This document shows, one piece after another, positions 1 to 6,067 of a stretch of DNA of 7,819 bases. The position numbers and the translations under genes are program-made. Positions within the stretch are counted from its first letter, which is position 1, and the number at the start of each line of letters is the position of its first letter. Origin of the DNA: Candidatus Thorarchaeota archaeon (GTDB lineage Archaea; Asgardarchaeota; Thorarchaeia; Thorarchaeales; Thorarchaeaceae); the NCBI GenBank assembly GCA_016839345.1, contig JAEOUL010000347.1, positions 1 to 7,819 on the forward strand. The letters run 5' to 3'. The notes beneath the pieces are model-generated. The model was given only the letters and a program-made list of their open reading frames with translations, was not told the origin of the DNA and ran no database searches.

Positions 1-19
1 GGTTGCAGGGGAATTCACC

Positions 20-1603
20 ATGTCCGGAAAAAAACTCACTGATAAAGAAAAGGCAGCTCTTGATGATGCTTTGAAAGGAGCATCGCTATCTGATTCTGAA
101 ATCGAGAAATTTGCAGAAGGAGTTGATGAATCAGGTGAAACAATAATGCCTGTGGAAGCTGGTGAAGATCTCATATCTGCAGCTGCCCTTGCACTTGACT
201 TTGTAGAACACCTTGAAACCTCAGCTCCAAGGGAGGTCACAGGAGAGGAAGATGCTGTCGCTGGGTTTGATGCACTTCTTAGGAAATTAGAAACCTTGAG
301 AGCTGACATCTCTTCACTCCAAAGAGGAGTTGTCGGTGTTTTTGCCGCTCAATTATTGACATTCAGAGGAAATGTTGTGGATTTGAAAACACGAATATCT
401 GAAGAGATGGTTGAACGCTTACGAATGAAGTTCTACAAGCAATTTATCGAATCTATGTTTGTTGATATTGTCGATGCGGAATTCTCTGCTCTGGAGAAAG
501 AGCTGGTAGATAAGATTGTGGAACAGACTCAAGAACGCTTCAAAGAGTTTGCTTTACGGGTTAGAGAATCAGAGGTTGACCTAAGAAGAACAATTGTCGA
601 ACAGCAAGATATTGTCAGGTCCTTCATGACTAGTCTTGAGGAAGAAACTGTCGCACAGAGAACCGAGCTTGCTGAGAAACAGACTGAAGTGACTAAACTT
701 GAAACTGAGATCAGAAGACTTCAGGCTCAGGTGGATGACACCAAAGCCACAGGTGTTGAACGAACCGAGTATGAACGAAGAATATCATCTTTGGAGGAGG
801 AAGTCAAAGATTTGAAGGATGACCTTCTTCTAAAAGATGCTTTGATTGAAACCCGAACACGAAGCATCGAAACCGCACGAGCAGAAACGGAAGAACTAAG
901 ATCTAAATTGGCTGAAACAGAAAGCAGAATAGAGGTCTATAGGCAGGAAGCAGCCCTAGCCAAACCTGAGTTCGAGAAGACAGCTGCAGAAGTTGATGCA
1001 TTACAATCTAAAATTGAGTTACTCGAAACCTCTCTTGAGGAAAAACGAAAAGAAACTGATACAATCGTAGCTACAATCAAGGGATTAGAAACAAAAATAG
1101 TAGATCTTGAAGGTGAGAAAGCTAACATCGAGAAGATTGCACAAGAACGACTCGATGAATTGAACAGTCTTCAAGATAAAATTGCTGAAGTCAAAGCCAT
1201 GGATGAAAAGATACACAATCTTGAGAAAGAAGTTAATGCAGGAAAAGAGGCAATCAAGATTTTAGAGGTGCAGAAAGACGCCTTCGAAAAAGCAACTAAA
1301 CTGGTTGAGAAGGAGCGGGACTTCGCGCTAGAACAACGCGATCTATCTGTAGAACGAACACAGAGATACATCAAGGTCCTTGGAATGGAGGGCAACACAA
1401 AGGTGCTTTTGCTCGTAGACGAGGTGGGTTCAATTACCTTCACTGAACTAGGCAAGTCATTAGGTGTACCCAAAGGTCAAGCCATGAAGTGGGCTAGAGA
1501 GCTCGATAAATTAGGAGTCTTAGAAATTAAGGGAGAAACTGTGAAATCAACTCTCAAATCTATAGATCTCAAGGAAGGAGAAGTCAAAGTCGATAAATTA
1601 TAG
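20..1603 (+). CDS. Long coiled-coil protein with C-terminal winged-helix domain
   Basis: This 527-residue protein has no signal peptide or membrane segment. Residues 1-70 are acidic and low in complexity. Residues 80-180 look like a helical domain rich in hydrophobic heptads. Residues about 180-450 are strongly charged with Leu/Ile heptads, consistent with a long coiled coil. Residues about 457-510 read as a winged helix: a first helix around KVLLLVDEVG, then a turn helix (TELGKSLGVP) and a likely recognition helix (QAMKWARELDKLGVL). The ATG at 20 follows an AGGGG ribosome site at 7-11 with 8 nt spacing. The stop lies 1 nt from the stop of the convergent winged-helix gene. The architecture suggests a rod-shaped oligomer with a DNA- or protein-binding tip. 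A chromosome-organising, cytoskeletal or regulatory role is possible. I do not recognise a named family, so function is unassigned; the reading frame itself is secure. Confidence 0.9.
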   Translation: MSGKKLTDKEKAALDDALKGASLSDSEIEKFAEGVDESGETIMPVEAGEDLISAAALALDFVEHLETSAPREVTGEEDAVAGFDALLRKLETLRADISSLQRGVVGVFAAQLLTFRGNVVDLKTRISEEMVERLRMKFYKQFIESMFVDIVDAEFSALEKELVDKIVEQTQERFKEFALRVRESEVDLRRTIVEQQDIVRSFMTSLEEETVAQRTELAEKQTEVTKLETEIRRLQAQVDDTKATGVERTEYERRISSLEEEVKDLKDDLLLKDALIETRTRSIETARAETEELRSKLAETESRIEVYRQEAALAKPEFEKTAAEVDALQSKIELLETSLEEKRKETDTIVATIKGLETKIVDLEGEKANIEKIAQERLDELNSLQDKIAEVKAMDEKIHNLEKEVNAGKEAIKILEVQKDAFEKATKLVEKERDFALEQRDLSVERTQRYIKVLGMEGNTKVLLLVDEVGSITFTELGKSLGVPKGQAMKWARELDKLGVLEIKGETVKSTLKSIDLKEGEVKVDKL

Positions 1604-1604
1604 A

Positions 1605-1952
1605 TTAGAACTTGATGGAACGGTCTCCTTCACCAAAAGAGGTTACGATGTCAGACCAATATTTTGATAGTTTGGACAGTGAACTGGAAAAGTCATTAGC
1701 CAAGCGAAATTCGCCCATTCTTTTTTCTACAAGTCCTACATCTCGAAGCTTCCGCATCACCTTCACATAGAGGCCCCTACTAGACAAAACGAATGTTCCC
1801 CATTCAGAATCTTTCACCACACCATCTTTTTTCATGATGGTGTTCAGAATCTTTGCGGCTTGTTCTACTTGCATCTCTGTAAAGAATACATATCGAAGCA
1901 AATGTCGTGGAGAGATGAGCGATGGTCTCCTAACCAAGTCTAATTTTGCCAT
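1605..1952 (-). CDS. Small winged-helix DNA-binding protein
   Basis: This is a 115-residue soluble protein. The middle shows a helix at about 27-41 (QVEQAAKILNTIMKKDG), a likely recognition helix at about 58-73 (SSRGLYVKVMRKLRDVGLVE) and a short basic wing (KRMGEFRLAND, 77-87). A C-terminal helix (SLSKLSKYWSDIV, 91-103) could serve dimerisation. This order fits MarR/ArsR-like archaeal winged-helix proteins, but the exact family is not recognised. It is the last gene of the minus-strand cluster, 48 nt after the membrane metalloprotease-like gene. Its ATG (1950-1952) lies inside the right end of a long inverted repeat (1950-1990), which suggests autoregulation or control by RNA structure. No good Shine-Dalgarno sequence precedes the start. 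Its 3' end abuts the convergent coiled-coil gene with only 1 nt between the stop codons. The function as a transcription factor is inferred from the fold pattern. Confidence 0.8.
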   Translation of the reverse strand: MAKLDLVRRPSLISPRHLLRYVFFTEMQVEQAAKILNTIMKKDGVVKDSEWGTFVLSSRGLYVKVMRKLRDVGLVEKRMGEFRLANDFSSSLSKLSKYWSDIVTSFGEGDRSIKF

Positions 1953-1990
1953 ATTCAGAACCTGAGTATAGAGTTTCTGGTCTGAATATG
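1950..1990. promoter_or_regulatory. Inverted repeat covering the winged-helix gene start codon
   Basis: The plus strand reads CATATTCAGAACC (1950-1962), a 16-nt spacer, then GGTCTGAATATG (1979-1990). The arms pair over 12 bp with one bulged A. On the minus strand the distal arm ends in the ATG start codon of the winged-helix gene. The element fills most of the 48-nt gap behind the membrane protein gene. It could be an operator for the winged-helix protein itself, or an mRNA hairpin that hides the start codon in the polycistronic transcript. The structure is visible directly; the role is inferred. Confidence 0.6.
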
Positions 1991-2000
1991 ATACTAGGTA

Positions 2001-2996
2001 TTACGCTTGATTTCTTGTTGATTTCATGAGCAATAATGGGATTGCCAATACGATTAGTATTCCAATGGAAATCAGCGTCTGCATTACTAGAGAAAAGGTT
2101 GTTAGAATAGCAGGTCCCATCATCCAGAATGCGACCCCTGTTAGAATACAACCAATAAGAGGAATTAATCTATACGGTGATCTGATTTTCCCAAGGATTG
2201 CTACAAGGATGAAGAAACCATATCCGACTGCTGCAAAAGCTATGGCAAGTGTGAACAAGACTGCAAGCGCCTCATAGAAACCGTATAATATCCAACCTGC
2301 TGCTGGAAGCAAATATGCCACAATCAACCAGATAACATTGAACACCATGATAAATTTGAGACCACCAGCGGCATTGCGTATATCCACATCTGATGGAGCA
2401 TTTGAAAACATGATTGTCATAGCTAGAAATGCAACAATCCAGAATACTGGATTAATCACTGTAAGTTCTCCAAATGTGTACAGAAAGAGGTAGACAAAGT
2501 TACCAATCTGGGTGATTGGATATGTTGTATCAGCAAGGAGCGTTGCATTAGTTTTTAGGTTGATCAAATCATTGAGAAGATCAATTGCACCTCCTCCTAA
2601 CTCTGGTCTATCTGGTACTAGAAATGTTGCCCCAAATGCAAATGCTACGAGTAAGATAAGTGAAACTGCAACTGGAGCTAGGTTTATCACGGCGTTCTTG
2701 AAACTGCTCTTAGGTTTCATGTACTTGACATAACCCAGCACGATTTGGTCTCCTTGCTTCTCAATATTGATAGGCTTGAATTCGACGACCTCAGTTCCTG
2801 TGAATTTGCATCCAAGATAATGCGAGGACTCGTGCAAAGCAACTCCCGGTCCGACGAGAAGATACCATGATCTAGAGCCAGGGTCCCTTGTTGTCGTTAG
2901 AAGACGTTGAGAGAGCCATTCGAGGAACCAACCCAGAACCCACACAATAAAGAACAACACGACTCCAAGAAGTACAATAATAAAGTACGCATTCAA
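2001..2996 (-). CDS. Multi-pass membrane protein with HExxH zinc-metalloprotease motif
   Basis: This 331-residue protein begins with a transmembrane segment (4-26). It then has the zincin motif HESSH at 55-59 (H55, E56, H59) in a moderately hydrophobic stretch, a polar loop (66-100), and about six further hydrophobic segments at roughly 102-127, 165-197, 212-232, 234-268, 275-297 and 300-324. HExxH in a membrane protein followed by an 'NLAP' hydrophobic helix is typical of M50/site-2-protease-like and DUF3267-type peptidases. A candidate third zinc ligand is an Asp in NAPSDVD (199-205), but this is my inference. The start is TTG at 2994-2996, chosen because a strong GGAGGG site (3003-3008) sits 6 nt upstream; an ATG at 2990-2992 is out of frame. 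The gene follows the small coiled-coil gene by 26 nt and is probably cotranscribed with it. The substrate is unknown; a neighbouring regulator could be one. Confidence 0.8.
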   Translation of the reverse strand: MNAYFIIVLLGVVLFFIVWVLGWFLEWLSQRLLTTTRDPGSRSWYLLVGPGVALHESSHYLGCKFTGTEVVEFKPINIEKQGDQIVLGYVKYMKPKSSFKNAVINLAPVAVSLILLVAFAFGATFLVPDRPELGGGAIDLLNDLINLKTNATLLADTTYPITQIGNFVYLFLYTFGELTVINPVFWIVAFLAMTIMFSNAPSDVDIRNAAGGLKFIMVFNVIWLIVAYLLPAAGWILYGFYEALAVLFTLAIAFAAVGYGFFILVAILGKIRSPYRLIPLIGCILTGVAFWMMGPAILTTFSLVMQTLISIGILIVLAIPLLLMKSTRNQA

Positions 2997-3002
2997 AATT
3001 AT

Positions 3003-3008
3003 CCCTCC
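3003..3008 (-). promoter_or_regulatory. Ribosome binding site deciding a TTG start
   Basis: The minus-strand sequence GGAGGG ends 6 nt before TTG 2994-2996. No in-frame ATG lies nearby, so this site supports the rare TTG start of the membrane metalloprotease-like gene. Confidence 0.7.
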
Positions 3009-3022
3009 ACTGATTCCATATT

Positions 3023-3502
3023 CTATTTCAATCCAAGTTCTCGGCGCTTCTCATCCTCAACTTTATCCATTTCTCGGGCTTTCACTTTTTCCATTTCTCG
3101 GGCCTTGTCTCTCTTTGCCCTCTCTACAAGTTTCTCTTTATCACTATCGAGTTCTTTGAATCGTTTTTCCTTGGCTTTCTCTGCGTCACGAATTCTCTTC
3201 TGTAGTTTTTCTACGTCTTTCCTAAGATTTGAGCGAGTCTTTTCTTTCCGTTTCTGAGCTTCTCTAAAATCCGTATCTGCAGACCTCCAATCCTGCTCAG
3301 CAATTTTCAAACGTTTCTGAAGATCTTCATAGGCCGCTCTCCGTGATTTAGCAAGTGATTTGAATTTCTCGATCTCTGCGTCGAGACGCGCATCAAGTCC
3401 TTCCAAATCCATCCTCGCTTTCTGAAGATCGGTTTCAAATTTTCTAATATCCGATTCTATCTTCTGAACTTTCCTATCATGAAAATACTCAGGATCTACC
3501 AT
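3023..3502 (-). CDS. Small, highly charged coiled-coil protein
   Basis: This 159-residue protein is almost entirely Lys, Arg, Glu, Asp, Leu and Ala in heptad-like order from about residue 10 to the end, so a single long alpha-helical coiled coil is likely. It has no membrane segment and no cysteines. Near the C-terminus an eight-residue unit is duplicated (KAREMEKV, then KAREMDKV), matching a 24-bp tandem repeat in the DNA. The ATG start (3500-3502) has no clear Shine-Dalgarno sequence. A TATA-like element about 45 nt upstream would give a short leader. The gene lies 52 nt behind the HTH_10 regulator gene and 26 nt ahead of the membrane metalloprotease-like gene, so it may be an adaptor or scaffold for one of them. 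Such low-complexity helices attract false homology, so I assign no function. Confidence 0.8.
   Translation of the reverse strand: MVDPEYFHDRKVQKIESDIRKFETDLQKARMDLEGLDARLDAEIEKFKSLAKSRRAAYEDLQKRLKIAEQDWRSADTDFREAQKRKEKTRSNLRKDVEKLQKRIRDAEKAKEKRFKELDSDKEKLVERAKRDKAREMEKVKAREMDKVEDEKRRELGLK
3060..3107. repeat. 24-bp tandem duplication inside the coiled-coil gene
   Basis: Two adjacent 24-nt units, 3060-3083 and 3084-3107, agree at 21 of 24 positions. They encode two copies of an eight-residue helical unit in the same frame, which lengthens the coil by about two helical turns without a frameshift. The close match at DNA level points to a fairly recent duplication. Confidence 0.85.
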
Positions 3503-3541
3503 CGTAATCGTTGTACTGTTGACAACCTGCTATTTCACTGT

Positions 3542-3552
3542 TATCTATAAAG
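3542..3552 (-). promoter_or_regulatory. Possible TATA box for the small coiled-coil gene
   Basis: The minus strand reads CTTTATAGATA here, just downstream of the HTH_10 gene stop. A start site about 25 nt further on would give a leader of roughly 20 nt. A 5-7-5 dyad (GTTGT, 7 nt, ACAAC; 3510-3526) lies near that predicted start site. This suggests an internal promoter, but the motif is short in AT-rich DNA. Confidence 0.3.
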
Positions 3553-3554
3553 TG

Positions 3555-4196
3555 TCAGAAGTATTCCTCAGCAAATTGATTCATTATGGTCCTCTCGACT
3601 CGTCTCATACGTTCTTGTGCGGCAACTCGTTTTATCTTCAACTTCTTTGCAATTTGCTCTACTCCACACTTTCTGGGTATTTCGTAGTAGCCTTGTGAAA
3701 TAGCTTCTTTGAATGCTTCAAGTTGTTTAGTTGTAAGACCTGGACTAGCAATCCCTTTAGGAGATCGTCTTATTCTCCGTAGACTGATATTCTTGAAATT
3801 CTCTCGAAGAGTATCAAATGCTACTTTAAAGGCGTCTTGATTTGGTGCGAGTATTTGATGAACTTGTTTGCCGCCTTCAATGATAATTGGTAATCGGGAC
3901 ATACATCCACTTTCGAGGATTGTTTCGTGGATTGACTTGGACTTGAGGTTGTGAATGACTTCCGTCCAATACAGTTCAGGAGTTCTGTGTGTCACCTTCA
4001 CTTCAACAATACTCGATGATTGTTCGAGTGCTTTCACATATTTGATCAAGGGTTTCTCATCACCTGTTAGGCTCTGAATAATACCAAACCCAACAGGACC
4101 ATTGATTGAAACTAAATCCACTCTCACTGGAATCTTCCGAGTAAGATCACATGAGTAATATGCCTCAGCTGTGATCTCCACCTTGGCTTCTATCAT
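3555..4196 (-). CDS. HTH_10 (Bat-type) archaeal transcriptional regulator
   Basis: This is a 213-residue soluble protein counted from the ATG at 4194-4196. The C-terminal part, about residues 154-207, matches the archaeal HTH_10 domain known from bacterio-opsin activator proteins. It has LTTKQLEAFKEA, the hallmark GYYEIPR (169-175), the first helix VEQIAKKLKI, and a recognition helix around AAQERMRRVERTIM. The N-terminal 150 residues are an alpha/beta region, probably the sensor or dimerisation domain; its ligand cannot be read from sequence. A GTG at 4206-4208 would add four residues (217 in total). The ATG is preferred because a TATA-like element at 4223-4230 would place transcription start very near 4199, giving a leaderless mRNA. 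A perfect 14-bp palindrome lies just upstream, so autoregulation and control of the divergent transporter are plausible. It is probably the first gene of the minus-strand cluster. Confidence 0.88.
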   Translation of the reverse strand: MIEAKVEITAEAYYSCDLTRKIPVRVDLVSINGPVGFGIIQSLTGDEKPLIKYVKALEQSSSIVEVKVTHRTPELYWTEVIHNLKSKSIHETILESGCMSRLPIIIEGGKQVHQILAPNQDAFKVAFDTLRENFKNISLRRIRRSPKGIASPGLTTKQLEAFKEAISQGYYEIPRKCGVEQIAKKLKIKRVAAQERMRRVERTIMNQFAEEYF

Positions 4197-4208
4197 CCTT
4201 ATAAACAC

Positions 4209-4222
4209 CCGTCTTAAGACGG
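4209..4222. promoter_or_regulatory. Perfect 14-bp palindrome, probable operator
   Basis: The sequence CCGTCTTAAGACGG is a perfect palindrome immediately upstream of the HTH_10 regulator start. It lies between the regulator's predicted TATA element and its start codon, where a bound protein would block RNA polymerase. It also abuts the TATA-like element on the transporter side. The palindrome is read directly; the operator role is inferred from its position. Confidence 0.65.
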
Positions 4223-4230
4223 CATAATAA
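4223..4230. promoter_or_regulatory. TATA-like element shared by divergent promoters
   Basis: CATAATAA on the plus strand, or TTATTATG on the minus strand, is centred near 4227. Start sites 25-27 nt away would fall near 4253 for the transporter, ahead of its AGGAG at 4261-4265, and near 4199 for the regulator, next to its ATG. The spacing fits archaeal promoters in both directions, but the sequence is a weak match. Confidence 0.35.
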
Positions 4231-4246
4231 CTAAACCTACTTTAGT
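4230..4246. promoter_or_regulatory. Second dyad in the divergent control region
   Basis: ACTAAA (4230-4235) and TTTAGT (4241-4246) form a perfect 6-bp inverted repeat around a 5-nt centre. It lies between the predicted TATA element and start site of the transporter gene, a typical repressor position. Short AT-rich dyads occur by chance, so confidence is moderate to low. Confidence 0.4.
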
Positions 4247-4275
4247 CTATCTATTGCCCAAGGAGAAAATGTCGA

Positions 4276-5214
4276 ATGGACCAAGAAATGATTGAAACTC
4301 AGGAAACAAAAAGAGCGCGAATATTCGCAGTTATTCAAGCTCTCTTTGTGACTGTTCTTTGGTCATCCTCATTTGTCATAATAAAATTTGGACTCGAAGA
4401 CATACCACCATTGACATTTGCTGGATTGAGATATTCAATCGCCTCTCTCATTCTAATGGGTTTGATTTTGTCACAAACCCAGATGCGGTTATCAATTAAA
4501 AGCAGACCAAGGAAATGGTGGGGAATGCTAATACTCTATGGACTGATCTATATTACAGCAACACAAGGAACTCAATTTCTTGGTCTATTCTTTCTCCCCG
4601 CTATAACCTTCTCACTGATTCTTAATATGACACCAATCATTGTGCTTTTACTTTCAGTGCCATCTTTGGGAGAGCGCCCATCTTTTCTTGAAATCAGTCT
4701 GATACTGCTCAGTATTAGTGGTGTGCTGTTGTATTTCTATCCTCTCGACTTTGTTGGTGTATCGATTCTAGGACTTGTTATAGCTTTTGTGAGTCTCTTG
4801 GCTAATTCCTTCTCAGCGATAATTGGTAGAGCAATTAATCGAGCTCGTGACTCTCCAGCATTGGTGGTCACTGGAGTTATGATGTCCGTTGGTTCAATCT
4901 TTTTGATGCTCTTTGGTCTAACGATGGAACCAATCGCTCCTTTATCCGTACTATCTTGGTTTTACATTCTATGGCTTGCAGTAGTGAACACAGCGTTGGC
5001 ATTCTATCTCTGGAACAGAGCGATGCGAGTCTTAAGAGCAATTGACATGACATTGATCAATAGCACGATGATGCCTCAGATTGTGATCCTATCTCTTTTC
5101 TTCCTTGGCGAATACCCAAATTACTTAGATTGGATCGGATTGATAATTCTAGCGATATGTGTCACTGCTGTTCAAGTTCTACAGACAGCAAATGCCAATA
5201 ATAAGAAAAAATAG
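4276..5214 (+). CDS. EamA/DMT-superfamily transporter, 10 membrane segments
   Basis: This 312-residue integral membrane protein has two tandem EamA repeats, the usual length for the drug/metabolite transporter superfamily. The first repeat starts with the typical FVTVLWSSSFVIIKFGLEDIPP (24-45), followed by the conserved FAGLRYSIASLIL (48-60), and ends near LLYFYPLDF (151-159). The second repeat runs from about 161 to 302 and contains NTALAFYLWNRAMR (238-251) and the final helix pair with LGEYP. About ten hydrophobic helices are visible, with a short cytoplasmic N-terminus and a Lys-rich C-terminus. Such proteins export or import small metabolites such as amino acids or nucleotides; the substrate cannot be predicted. 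The ATG at 4276 follows AGGAG (4261-4265) by 10 nt. The earlier ATG at 4269 is in another frame and stops after eight codons. The gene diverges from the HTH_10 regulator, which may control it. Confidence 0.93.
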   Translation: MDQEMIETQETKRARIFAVIQALFVTVLWSSSFVIIKFGLEDIPPLTFAGLRYSIASLILMGLILSQTQMRLSIKSRPRKWWGMLILYGLIYITATQGTQFLGLFFLPAITFSLILNMTPIIVLLLSVPSLGERPSFLEISLILLSISGVLLYFYPLDFVGVSILGLVIAFVSLLANSFSAIIGRAINRARDSPALVVTGVMMSVGSIFLMLFGLTMEPIAPLSVLSWFYILWLAVVNTALAFYLWNRAMRVLRAIDMTLINSTMMPQIVILSLFFLGEYPNYLDWIGLIILAICVTAVQVLQTANANNKKK

Positions 5215-5246
5215 TTCAGGATGTTCTGACCACTGGGAGTGAAACA

Positions 5247-5300
5247 ATGAAAGTTGTTCTAGAAGGGTCTTTGGATTCAATAGTAATCCTCCCATTGTAA
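5247..5300 (+). CDS. Doubtful 17-residue mini-ORF
   Basis: An ATG at 5247 lies 7 nt after a GGGAG sequence (5235-5239) and is followed by 17 codons ending in TAA at 5298-5300. The peptide would be MKVVLEGSLDSIVILPL. A good ribosome site in front of a short frame could mark a small protein, a leader peptide or chance. It starts 33 nt after the transporter stop. No homology can be judged at this length. Confidence 0.15.
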   Translation: MKVVLEGSLDSIVILPL

Positions 5301-5512
5301 CTCTGAATTAATCTCTTTGCAATTTACAAACAAAAACCTGAACTACTGGCTTCACCAGCAGTAAACTCCCCTTCGAAAATCCTTTGTCAAATAAAAAACC
5401 TTGAAATTAGAATCCAAGAGTCCATTATTTGCGGTATCAATAGAAGTATTCTAACGAATTATCTACTTTGGAAAGGCTAATCAGTTTAGAAGTAGTAGGT
5501 TATTTCACTGAT

Positions 5513-5517
5513 GGAGG
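5513..5517 (+). promoter_or_regulatory. Ribosome binding site deciding an ATG start
   Basis: GGAGG at 5513-5517 lies 10 nt before the ATG at 5528. The alternative TTG at 5468, 60 nt upstream in the same frame, has no such site, so the shorter protein is preferred. Confidence 0.5.
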
Positions 5518-5527
5518 ACTGCTCTTG

Positions 5528-6067
5528 ATGAGCTATGAAGATCTTCGTAAAACGGATCTCTTTTCATTCTTCAATTTCTCAGAAAGTGGAAGAAGACAGA
5601 TGGGCGGAGGTATACAAGAAATACACCTCAAACCAGGAGGTTTCCCCGAGTTCATCGATGTTAGAATGAAAGTTGACCGATCACAGACTGTTCATGAAGG
5701 TGTGTTGTATTTGGACCGGGACTGGATAGGAGGTCCCATGACTGTTAGTCCGTTTGGCAAGGACCTTGCTAAGAGTTTCATTGCTGCTGTGACACCTGAC
5801 GCAGACAAAGAGAAAGCAAACCGGGTTATTTCAACAATTTGGAACATTCAAGGTTCAGGTGATAGAGTCATTCCTCTTCAACCTCAGAGTCCAAAGGATC
5901 TAGTTTCAGAGCCGCCAATCGATAAACTAGAAAATGTATACCTTGGAATTGAGAAGAAATTCGAAATGACACTCACAGAGTCATGTATCCGAATTGAGAA
6001 TGTTGTTGATGTTGGAAGGAATCGCTTGAAGATCTCGGTAGAGTCTATCGAACAATCCTCACTTTGA
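5528..6067 (+). CDS. Hypothetical soluble protein
   Basis: From the ATG at 5528 this is a 179-residue protein; a TTG at 5468 would give 199. The frame is open for only 84 nt upstream of 5528, back to a TAG at 5441-5443. I do not recognise the family. It has no signal peptide, membrane helix or cysteine-based metal motif. The first third is rich in Phe and Gly (LFSFFNFSESGRRQMGGG), then come strand-like alternating segments (FIDVRMKVD, HEGVLYLDRDWIGG), a helix near DLAKSFIAAV, and a strand-rich C-terminus (RIENVVDVGRNRLKISVES). This suggests a compact alpha/beta domain. Its 3' end overlaps the lplB coding region by 9 nt in convergent orientation, which argues against cotranscription with the lipoate genes. 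It is the only protein-coding gene on the plus strand in the right part of the window. Confidence 0.75.
   Translation: MSYEDLRKTDLFSFFNFSESGRRQMGGGIQEIHLKPGGFPEFIDVRMKVDRSQTVHEGVLYLDRDWIGGPMTVSPFGKDLAKSFIAAVTPDADKEKANRVISTIWNIQGSGDRVIPLQPQSPKDLVSEPPIDKLENVYLGIEKKFEMTLTESCIRIENVVDVGRNRLKISVESIEQSSL

Larger units (their letters stand above)
5215..5527. other. Intergenic stretch, no confident gene
   Basis: About 310 bases separate the transporter from the next plus-strand gene. I see no tRNA-like fold, no long hairpin and no strong T-tract terminator. The content is AT-rich, with an A-run at 5391-5398, a small hairpin candidate (TACTG/CAGTA, 5344-5363) and the 17-codon frame listed separately. 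If the next gene used the TTG at 5468, the gap would shrink to 253 bases. Confidence 0.6.

Noticed and set aside
1803..1854. TTCAGAATCTTT occurs twice, exactly 40 bp apart (1803-1814 and 1843-1854), resembling the inverted repeat arm at the gene start
   Set aside because: Both copies lie inside the winged-helix coding region in different reading frames and only seven bases match the arm. Chance in AT-rich coding DNA is the simpler explanation.
2907..3257. Plus-strand open frame opposite the coiled-coil gene, rich in Ser and Phe
   Set aside because: It is the mirror of Lys/Glu-rich codons on the minus strand, has no ribosome site, and spans the junction of two well-supported genes.
4197..4205. 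TTTATAAGG on the minus strand as a TATA box for the HTH_10 gene
   Set aside because: A start site about 25 nt downstream would lie inside the gene after the ATG, with no later start codon before the middle of the protein.
5029..5037. GTCTTAAGA inside the transporter gene, matching part of the 14-bp palindrome
   Set aside because: Only the TCTTAAGA core is palindromic, the outer bases do not match, and it is fully explained by Val-Leu-Arg codons.
5344..5363. Hairpin candidate as a transcription terminator after the transporter
   Set aside because: The stem is only 5 bp with a 10-nt loop and there is no T-tract after it. It is also about 130 nt from the stop codon.
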